From positions 41,588-105,587 of the forward strand of contig PAQV01000100.1 in NCBI GenBank assembly GCA_002709405.1: a stretch of 64,000 bases of DNA, given 5' to 3'. The DNA comes from Paracoccaceae bacterium. GTDB lineage: Bacteria > Pseudomonadota > Alphaproteobacteria > Rhodobacterales > Rhodobacteraceae. The translations under genes were made by a program, and so were the position numbers. The notes below the pieces were generated by a model. It did no database searches, was not told the origin of the DNA, and was given only the letters and a program-made list of their open reading frames with translations. Each line of letters begins with the position of its first letter. The first letter of the stretch is position 1. Shown here one piece after another: positions 1-8,544 of the stretch.

Positions 1-66
1 TGTCTGAAAGCGTTGCGCGCGCTCTTGCCTCGCGAAGACAGACTTCTGGCGACGCGTCCGTCATGA
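1..66 (+). CDS. flbT: FlbT C-terminal end (partial)
   Basis: An open frame enters from the left edge and stops at a TGA at 64-66 that overlaps the ATG of the next gene (ATGA). The visible tail contains LKALRALLPREDRLL. This resembles the C-terminal 'KAL...R.L...ED.RL' segment of FlbT, the alphaproteobacterial post-transcriptional regulator of flagellin mRNA. FlbT next to a DUF1217 gene and a flagellar cluster is the usual order in this group. Only 21 codons are visible, so the call rests on a short match plus context. Confidence 0.55.
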   Translation, partial: CLKALRALLPREDRLLATRPS

Positions 67-863
67 GTTATCAACCCATTGTCGCGGGAGCAGGACTTGT
101 CGGCTGGCGCTTTTTACAAGCGACCTATGACAACCAGTTCAAAGCCTTCACGGAATCAGCTTCCTTGCAAAGGGACGTTGACTATTTTCGCGAGAACCTC
201 GCCAAGATTGAGACCGCCGAGCAACTGGTGGCTGATCGACGGCTTTTGACCGTGGCATTGGGTGCCTTCGGGCTGCAGGATGACATCAACAACAAGTACT
301 TCATCCAAAAAATTCTTGAGGACGGCACCTCCGCCGACGATGCACTGGCCAACCGTCTTACTGATGATCGCTATAAAGATCTGTCGGAAGCATTCGGCTT
401 CGGACCACTTCAACTTCAACGTACAGGGCTGAATTACTTCGCAGAAGAAGTAATCGCGAAGTATGAAGCTCAATCCTTCGAGATTGCTGTCGGCAATCAA
501 GACGACGCAATGAGGATCGCGCTTTATGGTGAGCGAACGTTGCAAGAGATGGCCACCGAAGAGAAAGGTGAAACGGCCCTTTGGTACAACATTCTAGGAG
601 AACCACCCCTTCGAGAATTGTTTGAAACCGGCCTGGGTTTGCCGTCAGGTATTGGGTCCGTCGACTTGGACAGGCAGCTTACATATTTCAAGGAAAAGGC
701 TTTGCGAATGTTCGGAGACGACTCCGTCACACAGTTCGCGGACCCGGAAAAACGGGAAAAGCTTATGACAGCCTACATGGCGCGTGTGCAGGTAGAGCAA
801 TATTCTGCGGGATTTAGTTCCGCCTCAGCCGCACTACAACTCCTTCAGGCTTCTGCCCGATGA
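63..863 (+). CDS. DUF1217 family protein of the flagellar cluster
   Basis: This is a 266-residue soluble protein with no signal peptide or membrane segment. It starts MSYQPIVAGAGLVGWRFL and has the DUF1217 signature of a short conserved N-terminus followed by helices, including a segment FGLQDDINNKYFIQKIL near residues 70-86. DUF1217 proteins occur in alphaproteobacterial flagellar loci, but their molecular role is not established. The ATG overlaps the stop of the preceding flbT-like frame by four bases, so the two are co-translated. It runs convergently into fliI with a gap of 22 bases. A role in flagellin handling is only suggested by the neighbourhood. Confidence 0.85.
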   Translation: MSYQPIVAGAGLVGWRFLQATYDNQFKAFTESASLQRDVDYFRENLAKIETAEQLVADRRLLTVALGAFGLQDDINNKYFIQKILEDGTSADDALANRLTDDRYKDLSEAFGFGPLQLQRTGLNYFAEEVIAKYEAQSFEIAVGNQDDAMRIALYGERTLQEMATEEKGETALWYNILGEPPLRELFETGLGLPSGIGSVDLDRQLTYFKEKALRMFGDDSVTQFADPEKREKLMTAYMARVQVEQYSAGFSSASAALQLLQASAR

Positions 864-885
864 GCTTATTGGGATTTCATCGAAT

Positions 886-2217
886 TTAGCGGCCCCCACC
901 ACTGCCAGAACGGCGGAGGATCAGGTTGAGTCTGTCGAAACTTGATGCAACGTCTCCTGCTTCGGCTCGGGCTATGAAAGCATCGAGTTCCGGCCAAGCG
1001 CGTACAGCTTGATCCAAAAATCGATCACTTCCAGAAGAGTAAAGGCCCGACTGAATCATGACTTCGGCTTGCTGGTAGGCACCCAGCAAACGGCGTGCTT
1101 CTCCGATTTTGGCGTTTTCGTCCTCGCTGGCAGCGTCCGGGAGACTACGGGACACCGATTGCAGGATGTCTATCGCCGGGTATCGGCCACGTTCGGCTAT
1201 GGAACGAGACAAGACTACATGCCCATCAAGGACACCACGGAGCATATCAGCGACCGGTTCCTCCATGTCCGAACCGGGCACCAATACCGAGAAGACAGCG
1301 GTAATGTCACCCTGCCCTCCGGCACCGGTTCCCGCGCGTTCGCACAAACCACCAATCATTGCAGCCGTAGACGGTGGGTATCCTCGCAGGGCTGGAGGCT
1401 CGCCCGCAGCAACCGCGATCTCGCGATGTGCTTCGGCAAAACGGGTGACCGAATCTGCAAGCAAAAGGACTTGCCGCCCTGCATCGCGGAAATGCTCAGC
1501 CACCGCCATCGCGGCACCGGCACAGCGTCGTCGCATGACCGGCGATTGATCGGAAGACGCCGCCACGACCACCGAGCGCGCCATGCCCTGAGCTCCCAGA
1601 ACATCCCTCACGAAGTGACCGACCTCGCGGCCGCGCTCTCCGATCAAGGCGATAACCACGACGTCTGCTTCCAATTGGCGCGCAAAGCTGGCCATCAGTT
1701 GGGACTTGCCTACGCCGGACCCAGCGAAAAGACCGATTCGCTGCCCCCGTACGATTGGCAACATCGTGTTGAACACAGCCAATCCCGTATTCAGCCGGGC
1801 GCCGAGGCCGCGGCGCTCGGCTGCAGGGGGCGGAGAGGCTTCGACGTCGCGCGGCTCCACACCCTGAGACAACGGCATTCCATCTACTGGACGTCCCATT
1901 GGATCAACGACGCGGCCGATCCAACTGTCGTCAGGCGCAAAGACAGGGGCAGCAGTTAACCGTACGGAATCGCCGACAGAAATATGGGTGGACGGCCCAT
2001 CCGGAAGTGCGCGCACCCTGTCCCGGCCCAGCCCGACGACCTCGGCTGTCAACGCCGACCCGCCGCGCCGCGCAATGCGGACCCGGTCACCGATTCCAGC
2101 CACATCGTCCAGGCCCACGATGTCGACCAAACCACCGTTCACCGCGGTGACATGGCCCATCGGGAAGGCTCCGCGCAGTGTGCCGATTCGCGCTGTGAGT
2201 TTCTGCAATTCCATCAT
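886..2217 (-). CDS. fliI: Flagellum-specific ATPase FliI
   Basis: FliI is the cytoplasmic hexameric ATPase that energises unloading of substrates at the flagellar type III export gate. The 443-residue protein has the full family length. It carries a Walker A motif GSGVGKSQ (about residue 166), the type III ATPase signature GERGREVGHF (about 193) and a Walker B segment VLLLADSVTRFAEAHRE (about 250). The F1-beta-like sequence GYPPSTAAMIGGLCERAG follows. Two ATGs sit in tandem (2217 and 2214), with no strong ribosome binding site to decide between them. The gene is transcribed alone on the minus strand, divergent from flgB. The last residues are Gly/Ser rich. Confidence 0.97.
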   Translation of the reverse strand: MMELQKLTARIGTLRGAFPMGHVTAVNGGLVDIVGLDDVAGIGDRVRIARRGGSALTAEVVGLGRDRVRALPDGPSTHISVGDSVRLTAAPVFAPDDSWIGRVVDPMGRPVDGMPLSQGVEPRDVEASPPPAAERRGLGARLNTGLAVFNTMLPIVRGQRIGLFAGSGVGKSQLMASFARQLEADVVVIALIGERGREVGHFVRDVLGAQGMARSVVVAASSDQSPVMRRRCAGAAMAVAEHFRDAGRQVLLLADSVTRFAEAHREIAVAAGEPPALRGYPPSTAAMIGGLCERAGTGAGGQGDITAVFSVLVPGSDMEEPVADMLRGVLDGHVVLSRSIAERGRYPAIDILQSVSRSLPDAASEDENAKIGEARRLLGAYQQAEVMIQSGLYSSGSDRFLDQAVRAWPELDAFIARAEAGDVASSFDRLNLILRRSGSGGGR

Positions 2218-2306
2218 GACTTCGGTTCTCCGGGTTAACCCTGAGAACGGTTTCTAAAGGAATCGGAGTTAAGCCTTGATTGAAACCAATCGAGGGAGAA
2301 GCCCCG

Positions 2307-2702
2307 ATGTTCAGTAACCTGACCGTCTTTCAGACCGCGCACGCCATGGCCGTCCATGCCGGCGCGCGGCAGGCATTGATTGCACAGAACGTGGCCAATG
2401 CGGATACCCCCGGATACCTGTCTAAGGATCTTCCGGCCTTTGCTCAGCTTTTCAATCATCGCGAAACCGCGCGCCCCGGAGAGTTGCGGCGCAGTCGCCC
2501 GGGCCATGATGCCGCGCTCGGCCGCGCCGGGATGTCCCCGATGCAACCCGTCGAGGAAGACAACTTCGACCCGAACCGGAACGGCGTTTCCCTGGAAGAG
2601 GAAATGGTGCGCGCCGCCGAGGTCAAAAAGGATCACGAACGTGCTTTGGCCATTTACCGCTCTGCGATGACCGTTCTTCGCATGAGCCTGGGCAGCAGCT
2701 GA
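2307..2702 (+). CDS. flgB: Proximal rod protein FlgB
   Basis: FlgB forms the base of the flagellar rod in the periplasm, next to the MS ring and FliE. The 131-residue product contains the rod-protein N-terminal motif ALIAQNVANADTPGYLSKD (about 22-40). It ends with the hydrophobic heptad-like helix typical of axial proteins. An in-frame TTG lies 27 bases upstream, but the ATG at 2307 has a purine-rich GGGAGAA about eight bases before it and gives the usual FlgB start (MFSNLTVF). It is the first gene of a nine-gene rod/ring operon and is followed ten bases later by flgC. Confidence 0.95.
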   Translation: MFSNLTVFQTAHAMAVHAGARQALIAQNVANADTPGYLSKDLPAFAQLFNHRETARPGELRRSRPGHDAALGRAGMSPMQPVEEDNFDPNRNGVSLEEEMVRAAEVKKDHERALAIYRSAMTVLRMSLGSS

Positions 2703-2712
2703 GGACGCGGAC

Positions 2713-3102
2713 ATGAGTGACTTTTCCACCGCCCTCACCGTAACCGCAGGCGCATTGCGGACCCAGGCCACCCGCCTGCGCCATGTGGCCGAAAACATCT
2801 CGAACACGGATACCCCGGGATATCGCCGCAAGATGATCACTTTCCGGTCTGAAACCACGCCGGAGGGCGTCAGCACCGTGAAACCGGGCCGCGTTCAGCT
2901 TGATAAAAGCGACCTGCGGGAAATCTATGATCCGTCCCATCCGCTGGCAGATGACTCCGGCAACTATGAAGGGTCCAACGTGGACGTGATGATCGAGGTT
3001 GCCGACGCCAGGGAAGCACAACGCAGCTACGAAGCGAATCTGAAGATGTTCGATCAGACCCGCCAGATGTCCGCCGGCTTGATGGAACTGTTGCGCCGCT
3101 GA
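2713..3102 (+). CDS. flgC: Proximal rod protein FlgC
   Basis: FlgC is a rod subunit exported by the flagellar type III system. The 129-residue protein has the axial-protein motif RHVAENISNTDTPGYRRK (about 24-41). Its C-terminal helix ends in FDQTRQMSAGLMELLRR, and both termini form the coiled bundle of the rod. A GAGGA ribosome binding site precedes the ATG. The position between flgB and fliE is the conserved order. Confidence 0.96.
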   Translation: MSDFSTALTVTAGALRTQATRLRHVAENISNTDTPGYRRKMITFRSETTPEGVSTVKPGRVQLDKSDLREIYDPSHPLADDSGNYEGSNVDVMIEVADAREAQRSYEANLKMFDQTRQMSAGLMELLRR

Positions 3103-3149
3103 CTGAATAACACCCCGAAAACACCCAGCCGAAACCAGGAGAGACCAGA

Positions 3150-3443
3150 ATGGACTTGAACGCGTTTTCCGCGGCCCAGGGTTATGCCCAGGCCAAACCT
3201 GCAACCGAACCCGGCGCAACCGGGACCACAACGCCCAGTGAGGTGATCCGCAACGCGGCCACCGACTTTGCCCAGACCCTGGCGCAGGGAGAGGCCACGG
3301 CACAGGCGGCGATGACAGGCGATGCCGACCCGCATGCACTGGTCCATGCGCTCGCCCAGACCGAGCTTGCAGTCGAAACGGCCATCACCGTGCGGGACAA
3401 GGTCGTCGAGGCTTACCAGGAAATCCTGCGGATGCCGGTCTGA
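3150..3443 (+). CDS. fliE: Hook-basal body complex protein FliE
   Basis: FliE links the MS ring (FliF) to the rod base (FlgB). This 97-residue copy is short and has the family C-terminus: paired helices with VETAITVRDKVVEAYQEILRMPV (about 73-95). A good AGGAGAG site precedes the ATG. The N-terminal third is Ala/Thr rich and poorly conserved, as is normal. The stop lies three bases before fliQ, which indicates translational coupling. Confidence 0.95.
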   Translation: MDLNAFSAAQGYAQAKPATEPGATGTTTPSEVIRNAATDFAQTLAQGEATAQAAMTGDADPHALVHALAQTELAVETAITVRDKVVEAYQEILRMPV

Positions 3444-3446
3444 GCA

Positions 3447-3716
3447 ATGGATGAAGCTCTGTTCTTCGACGCCCTGCGCCAGGGGCTTTGGGTCGCGGTC
3501 GTCATATCGACCCCAATCCTGCTGGTTGCCCTGGCCACCGGGTTGATCGTCGGGCTGTTCCAGGCCCTGACCTCGATCCAGGAGATGACACTGACCTTCG
3601 TGCCGAAACTCGCGGCCATCGTCGCCGTCTTCTGGGTGTCGATGGGCTTCATGACCGAAACCCTCGTGGCATTCTGGGAAATCCAGCTTGTGCCGCTGAT
3701 CAGCGGAGGGTCCTGA
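3447..3716 (+). CDS. fliQ: Flagellar export gate protein FliQ
   Basis: FliQ is a small two-helix membrane component of the FliPQR export channel. The 89-residue sequence has two hydrophobic segments (about 17-38 and 52-72). It also has the family motif LLVALATGLIVGLFQALTSI with the conserved QEMTLTFVPK stretch between the helices. The TGA overlaps the start of flgF (ATGA-type junction at 3714-3718). The partner gate genes fliP and fliR are in other operons of the same cluster. Confidence 0.97.
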   Translation: MDEALFFDALRQGLWVAVVISTPILLVALATGLIVGLFQALTSIQEMTLTFVPKLAAIVAVFWVSMGFMTETLVAFWEIQLVPLISGGS

Positions 3717-4426
3717 TGGAAGGATCGACCTATGCCACCTTGTCGCGCCAATCTGGATTGTTGCGCGAAATGCAGGTGGTGGCCAACAATATCGCCAATG
3801 CCACAACGACCGGTTACCGGACGGGTGGGCTGGTGTTTTCCGAATACATCAAGGGTCAGGGCACCGGCGCCATCGCCATGGGTCACGCCGGCGCGCATAC
3901 CACCGAAATGACGCAAGGGCCGCTGAACCAGACCGGCGGGACCTACGATTTCGCGATCGAGGGCGACGGGTTCTTCCTGGTGGACACGCCGGGCGGGCCC
4001 CGGCTGACGCGGGCGGGCGTGTTCTCTCCGAATGCGGAGGGGCTGCTTAGCACGCCGGACGGTTACCAGGTTCTTGATACCGAGGAAGCCCCGATCTTCG
4101 TTCCTGCCGAGGTCGACGGCATTTATGTCGCGCCCGATGGCACGATCAGCGCCGATGGCCAGCCCCTGGGGCAGATCGGCGTCTTCATTCCCAACGATCC
4201 GCAGAAGATGTCCCGCCAGAAGGGCCTGCTGTTCGACGCACCGGAAGGTTACGAGGGCGCCCCCGATGCCCGCGTCCTTCAAGGTGTTCTCGAAGGATCG
4301 AACGTTAACGCTATCGAGCAAATTACCCGGATGGTCGAGGTGCAAAGGGCTTATGAAATGGGCCAGAGCTTCCTTGAAACCGAAGACGAGCGGATCCGGG
4401 CCGCCGTCAAGATCATGATAAAATGA
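3716..4426 (+). CDS. flgF: Proximal rod protein FlgF
   Basis: FlgF is a rod subunit of the flagellar basal body. The 236-residue protein begins MEGSTYATLSRQSG and has the axial motif VVANNIANATTTGYRT (about 19-34). It also has the flagellar-hook D1-type segment DFAIEGDGFFLV and a C-terminal helix NAIEQITRMVEVQRAYE. The frame stays open upstream of 3716, but the ATG overlapping the fliQ stop gives the canonical N-terminus. It is followed by flgG. Confidence 0.95.
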   Translation: MEGSTYATLSRQSGLLREMQVVANNIANATTTGYRTGGLVFSEYIKGQGTGAIAMGHAGAHTTEMTQGPLNQTGGTYDFAIEGDGFFLVDTPGGPRLTRAGVFSPNAEGLLSTPDGYQVLDTEEAPIFVPAEVDGIYVAPDGTISADGQPLGQIGVFIPNDPQKMSRQKGLLFDAPEGYEGAPDARVLQGVLEGSNVNAIEQITRMVEVQRAYEMGQSFLETEDERIRAAVKIMIK

Positions 4427-4444
4427 CATCGAAAGTGAGGCAGA

Positions 4445-5230
4445 ATGCGCGCTTTGAAGATCGCCGCAACGGGCATGAGCGCCCAGCAATTGCGGGTCGA
4501 AACCATTTCGAACAACCTCGCCAACATGAACACCACCGCCTACAACGCCAGGCGGGCGGAGTTTTCGGACCTGCATTACCAACAGGTGTCGCGCGCGGGG
4601 TCGATCAACGCCAGTGACGGCACGGTGTTGCCCACGGGTGTTCAGGTCGGACTGGGTGTCCGGCCGTCGTCGATCACCGTGCACCTTGCCCAAGGCGCGC
4701 TGTCGCAGACAGGCAATGACCTGGACCTAGCGATCGAAGGACAGGGTTACTTCGAGGTTACCCTGCCGTCGGGCCAGGCCGCTTACACCCGCGACGGGTC
4801 GTTCAAGAGGTCTCCGGACGGACTGATCATCACGTCGGACGGGTTCTCGGTGGTCCCTGAAATCACCATACCCACCGATGCGCGGTCGATTTCCGTCAAT
4901 GCAGCGGGAGAGGTCTATGCCTACTTCACCGACAACAACGAGGGCCAGCTTCTGGGTCAGCTGACCCTGTCGGGCTTTGCCAATCCAAAGGGGCTCGAAG
5001 CGGTTGGCAGCAACCTCTTTACCGAAACCGAAGCCTCGGGACCTGCATTGGTGTCCAACCCGGGCGAGGACGGCCAGGGCTGGCTGCGGCAAGGCTACCT
5101 GGAAGACAGCTCGGTCGATGCGGTCCGCGAGGTGACCGAATTGATCGAAGCGCAACGTGGTTACGAGATGAACGCCAAGGTGATCTCGGCTGCCGACCAG
5201 ATGATGGGTGCAACAACACAGGTGAGATGA
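4445..5230 (+). CDS. flgG: Distal rod protein FlgG
   Basis: FlgG forms the distal rod, the driveshaft that passes through the P and L rings. The 261-residue length is the family norm. The N-terminus MRALKIAATGMSAQQLRVE and the motif ISNNLANMNTTAYNARRAEF (about 20-39) are diagnostic. The C-terminal EVTELIEAQRGYEMNAKVI helix is intact. The start has GAGG eight bases upstream. The stop overlaps the ATG of flgA. Confidence 0.97.
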   Translation: MRALKIAATGMSAQQLRVETISNNLANMNTTAYNARRAEFSDLHYQQVSRAGSINASDGTVLPTGVQVGLGVRPSSITVHLAQGALSQTGNDLDLAIEGQGYFEVTLPSGQAAYTRDGSFKRSPDGLIITSDGFSVVPEITIPTDARSISVNAAGEVYAYFTDNNEGQLLGQLTLSGFANPKGLEAVGSNLFTETEASGPALVSNPGEDGQGWLRQGYLEDSSVDAVREVTELIEAQRGYEMNAKVISAADQMMGATTQVR

Positions 5231-5643
5231 TGCGCAGCTTCCTTGTCCTGACCTTCCTGCTTTGCGGGCCCGCCTGGGCCGACGTGCTGATCCCGTTGCG
5301 GACCATCCGCGCCGAAGAAATCGTCACACGCGGCGATTTCCGGATCGAACCGATCGAGGTGCCAGGTGCCTGGCCCGTCGACGCGGATGTGGATGGCCTG
5401 GAAACAAGGGTCGCGCTTTATGCCGGCCGGGCGGTTCGCCAGGGGGATCTTGGCCCCCCCGCCCTGGTCCAACGAAATGACATTGTCACGCTGGTTTATG
5501 CACGTGACGGCCTGCAGATCTCGGCCGAGGGACGCGCCCTGGGGCGCGGCGGCGTAGGAGATTCCATCCGGGTGATGAACCTGTCCTCGCGGACGACCAT
5601 CTCGGGCTGGGTGCGGGAAAACGGGACGATCGAGGTACGCTGA
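5227..5643 (+). CDS. flgA: P-ring assembly chaperone FlgA (short form)
   Basis: FlgA is a periplasmic chaperone for polymerisation of FlgI into the P ring. The product has a Sec signal peptide (residues about 1-19, ending PAWADV) followed by a SAF-type domain with RAVRQGDLGPPALVQRNDIV (about 69-88). At 138 residues it keeps essentially only the SAF region and is much shorter than the roughly 220-residue enterobacterial protein. It overlaps both flgG (upstream) and flgH (downstream) by a few bases. Confidence 0.9.
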   Translation: MMRSFLVLTFLLCGPAWADVLIPLRTIRAEEIVTRGDFRIEPIEVPGAWPVDADVDGLETRVALYAGRAVRQGDLGPPALVQRNDIVTLVYARDGLQISAEGRALGRGGVGDSIRVMNLSSRTTISGWVRENGTIEVR

Positions 5644-6368
5644 TGCGACGACTTCTCTGGTGCGCCGGGCTTCTGGTGGCCGCCCTTTCGGGCTGCGACA
5701 CGGATCTGAGCGGCAAGCCGAATTTTACGCCCGTCGAGGACGGGGACGAACAGGTGGCCATGCGCTGGCCCGGCCTGCCGATGTATGCCGAGCCCAACCG
5801 CACGGTCGACGGAGCCTCTTTATGGAGCGGGTCGCGCCAATCCCTGCTGGGCGACCGCAGGGCCGTCACGAAAGGCGATATTCTGACGGTGGTCATCGAA
5901 ATCGACGAAAGCGCTGAAATTTCCAACGACACCTCCCGCGAGAGGACCGGTTCAGAGAGCCTGTCCGTGCCCGGGCTGTTCGGCCTGCCGCAGCGGATCA
6001 ACGAAAACCTGCCAGAAGGCGCCACGTTGGACGACGCCGTATCCATCGCTTCGTCAGGGTCGAGCGCCGGCAAGGGCTCCGTCAAGCGGAACGAAAAGCT
6101 GGAGCTGCGCGTCGCCGCGACGATTGTCGATGTCTTGCCGAACGGCGTTCTGGAAATCGAAGGGACACAGCAGGTCCGGGTTAACTTTGAACTGCGCGAA
6201 TTGCTGGTCGCCGGTTACGTGCGGCCCACGGATATCTCGCGGCAGAACGAAATCACCTACGACAAGATCGCGGCAGCCCGGATTTCCTATGGAGGACGCG
6301 GGCAGATTACCGCGGTGCAGCAACCGCGTTATGGGCAGCGGGCGCTTGATTATGTACTGCCGTTCTGA
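5643..6368 (+). CDS. flgH: L-ring lipoprotein FlgH
   Basis: FlgH forms the outer-membrane L ring around the rod. The 241-residue protein has a lipoprotein signal with lipobox LSGC (Cys about 19). The conserved SLWSGSRQSLLGDRRAVTKGDILTV-type region begins near residue 60. Its C-terminal half has GVLEIEGTQQVRVNFE and TYDKIAAARISYGGRG, typical of FlgH. The start overlaps the flgA stop by one base. Confidence 0.96.
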   Translation: MRRLLWCAGLLVAALSGCDTDLSGKPNFTPVEDGDEQVAMRWPGLPMYAEPNRTVDGASLWSGSRQSLLGDRRAVTKGDILTVVIEIDESAEISNDTSRERTGSESLSVPGLFGLPQRINENLPEGATLDDAVSIASSGSSAGKGSVKRNEKLELRVAATIVDVLPNGVLEIEGTQQVRVNFELRELLVAGYVRPTDISRQNEITYDKIAAARISYGGRGQITAVQQPRYGQRALDYVLPF

Positions 6369-6380
6369 GGAGGCCACGAC

Positions 6381-6974
6381 ATGGGCAAACTACTCCCGAT
6401 CCTGATGCTGTTGGTGGGGGTCGGTGCCGGTATCGGCGCCGGCATCGTCCTGGCGCCAGCACCCGCGCCGGAAGAGGAGATGCACGCCGAAGGCGACGCT
6501 GCTATGACCCAGGGCGAACACGCCGGCGACGGCCACGATACGTCCATGCAGGGCGGCGAAACAGGGGACGCCGGGCACAACAAGGGCGCCAAACCCAAAC
6601 CTCCAGCGAAACCGGCCAGCAGCTCAGGCGAAGAGGGTGAAGAAGCCAATGCACCGGAATTCGTCAAGCTGAACAATCAGTTCGTCGTTCCTGTTGTCGC
6701 CGCCGGAAAGGTCGAGGCGCTGGTCGTCCTGACCCTGAGCCTGGAGACAATGCAGGGCCTGCGCGAAACGATCTACAACAGGGAGCCAAAACTCCGAGAC
6801 GCCTTCCTGCAGGTCCTTTTCGATCATTCGAACATGGGCGGATTCCAAGGTGCGTTCACCCGCTCGAACAACCTAGACATCCTGCGGAGCGCGCTTCTGG
6901 AGGTTGCCCAGAACGAATTCGGTTACGATGTCTACAACGTCCTGATTATCGATATCGCGCGCCAGGACGTCTGA
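6381..6974 (+). CDS. FliL-family basal body protein (second copy)
   Basis: This is a 197-residue protein with one N-terminal membrane helix (about 4-25). A long Glu/Gly/Pro-rich, His-containing linker follows (about 28-90), then a C-terminal FliL-type periplasmic domain with REPKLRDAFLQVLF and the family-like ending GYDVYNVLIIDIARQDV. FliL proteins sit beside the stator and influence its assembly and load response. A separate, more canonical fliL lies at 16399-16896, so the locus carries two members. A strong GAGGAGG site precedes the ATG. It is the last gene of the flgB operon. Confidence 0.8.
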   Translation: MGKLLPILMLLVGVGAGIGAGIVLAPAPAPEEEMHAEGDAAMTQGEHAGDGHDTSMQGGETGDAGHNKGAKPKPPAKPASSSGEEGEEANAPEFVKLNNQFVVPVVAAGKVEALVVLTLSLETMQGLRETIYNREPKLRDAFLQVLFDHSNMGGFQGAFTRSNNLDILRSALLEVAQNEFGYDVYNVLIIDIARQDV

Positions 6975-6995
6975 CATTTTCGGAACGCGTCTGAA

Positions 6996-7020
6996 TCGTC
7001 CGCCGCGGATCGGCGGGCGA
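6996..7020. terminator. Stem-loop between convergent flagellar operons
   Basis: The arms TCGTCCGCCG (6996-7005) and CGGCGGGCGA (7011-7020) pair over ten positions with one T-G wobble around a five-base loop. The loop is followed on the plus strand by TTTCGTGTT. It lies 22 bases after the fliL-like gene and just before the 3' end of the minus-strand operon, where a shared terminator is expected. The U tract is weak. Confidence 0.6.
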
Positions 7021-7027
7021 TTTCGTG

Positions 7028-7459
7028 TTAGTCAGGTGTTGATGGCGGGCTTCCATCCAACCAGGGCGCGAGTGCAGCATCCCGCTGGCGGGCAGTCTTG
7101 TCCTTGGCGGCCTGTATAGCCAACCGCTGCTCAGTGACCTCGATCGCATGTTTGCGCCCGAACGCATGGCGAACCTTGACCATGGCCGTTTCCTTCTGAG
7201 CCAGAATTCGGGCAAGGCTTTGGTTCAAATACGCCCGGTTCCGCGCCACGTTCTTTTCAAAAAGAACGTCCGCTCCCAAAAGTTGCATTGGCCCCACCTC
7301 CCGCGCGTCTTCCCGTGCGGCCCGAACCAGGTCGTCCAAACGGGCCAACTGGCCCCGGACATGAGCTTCGGCCTGCAGCAAGGCGCGCACACTGGCAAAT
7401 TCCGCCTCGTACTTGGCGCGCGCCACCGGCAGCAATCGCGCGAGCCTATCCCTGGTCAT
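7028..7459 (-). CDS. FliJ-like flagellar protein (tentative)
   Basis: This is a 143-residue, very helical, Ala/Arg/Glu-rich soluble protein with no Pro or Gly breaks over most of its length. That composition predicts a long coiled coil like FliJ, the export ATPase stalk that pairs with FliI and FliH. The start overlaps the flhB stop by four bases (7456-7459), so it is the last gene of the export-gate operon. No FliJ motif is strong enough to be decisive, because the family is defined mostly by shape. It could be another export chaperone. Confidence 0.55.
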   Translation of the reverse strand: MTRDRLARLLPVARAKYEAEFASVRALLQAEAHVRGQLARLDDLVRAAREDAREVGPMQLLGADVLFEKNVARNRAYLNQSLARILAQKETAMVKVRHAFGRKHAIEVTEQRLAIQAAKDKTARQRDAALAPWLDGSPPSTPD

Positions 7460-8544
7460 ATCCGTCCTTTCGCACGTTTGCGCATTCCTTCGGCAAACCG
7501 GATCGCAACGGCAACCGCACGATAGAGGTTCTCGGGAATTTCCTGGTCAAGCTCCACAGTGGCATGAAGAGCGCGGGCCGTTGGAGGATCGCTGTGGATC
7601 GGAATTGCGTTCTCTTCCGCCAGGCGGCGGATGGTCAGTGCAACCCCATCCACACCTTTCGCCACACACACCGGGGCAGCTCCGGGAAGGCGGCTCCATT
7701 TCAGGGCCACGGCGTAGTGGGTGGGGTTCACTATGACCACGTCAGCTTTGGGAATTTCCCCAAGCATCTGATTCAAGGCAATGTCCTGCCCTTTGCGGCG
7801 ACGCGCCATTTTCAAGTGGGGGTCACCTTCGGATTCCTTCGCTTCGTCCGTGACCTCCTTGCGGGACATTCGGTTCTTTCGAAGAAATTCGGCATGCTGC
7901 CACAGCGCGTCGATGGCCCCCAATGCGCACGCAATCAAGCAGACGAACAACATGAACTCGACGAACAGCCGCCCAAGCTGAGCAACCGCGATGCCCGGGC
8001 TGGAATAGATGACCCCGACAAGAACATCCGACCTGGCAAACAGAAATGCCCCAACACAAAAGGTGTAAAGGCATAGTTTCGTTGCACTCTTGAAGAACTC
8101 GAACAACCCGGCACGGCCGTACTTGTTCTTCGCATTGCTGATGGGTGAGATGCGCGACATCTTCGGCTTGATCCGTTCTGGCGCAACAACGAAGGCGCGC
8201 TGCGCAAGGATGGCAACCAGGACCGCCACGGCCGGCAGAAGAAACCACGCCCACACGGCTCGACCGGTCCCGAGGACCAGCAGACCCATCGGCCCACTGG
8301 GAGGGCCATCGAAAAACAATGGGCCCAGATCGTCGGCTCTGTCGATGAACGTCATCAGACCGCTGCCAAGGCGTTCGACAGTACCGGTTCCCACGGCTGA
8401 CGCTGCGACAACCAAGCCAATGTACGACGCGGCGACCGACAAATCCGTAGATCGAGGTACATCACCTTTCTCCCGGGCCTTTCGGATTTTCTCTGGTGTG
8501 GCCTCGTGTGACTTTTCGGTTTCGTCCTGATTTTGCTGACTCAT
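7456..8544 (-). CDS. flhB: Export switch protein FlhB
   Basis: FlhB is the membrane component of the flagellar type III gate that switches substrate class from rod/hook to filament. The 362-residue protein starts MSQQNQDETEKSHEATPEKI, the standard N-terminus, with ATG at 8544 overlapping the fliR stop. It has four hydrophobic segments (about 35-55, 85-110, 140-165, 185-205). The autocleavage motif NPTH is present in VVIVNPTHYAVALKW (about 265-280). The frame remains open upstream to 8802, but that part overlaps fliR and is not expected to be translated. Confidence 0.96.
   Translation of the reverse strand: MSQQNQDETEKSHEATPEKIRKAREKGDVPRSTDLSVAASYIGLVVAASAVGTGTVERLGSGLMTFIDRADDLGPLFFDGPPSGPMGLLVLGTGRAVWAWFLLPAVAVLVAILAQRAFVVAPERIKPKMSRISPISNAKNKYGRAGLFEFFKSATKLCLYTFCVGAFLFARSDVLVGVIYSSPGIAVAQLGRLFVEFMLFVCLIACALGAIDALWQHAEFLRKNRMSRKEVTDEAKESEGDPHLKMARRRKGQDIALNQMLGEIPKADVVIVNPTHYAVALKWSRLPGAAPVCVAKGVDGVALTIRRLAEENAIPIHSDPPTARALHATVELDQEIPENLYRAVAVAIRFAEGMRKRAKGRI

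Noticed and set aside
2218..2306. Possible CtrA box between fliI and flgB
   Set aside because: Single GTTAAC and TTAA half sites are present, but none are at the seven-base spacing.
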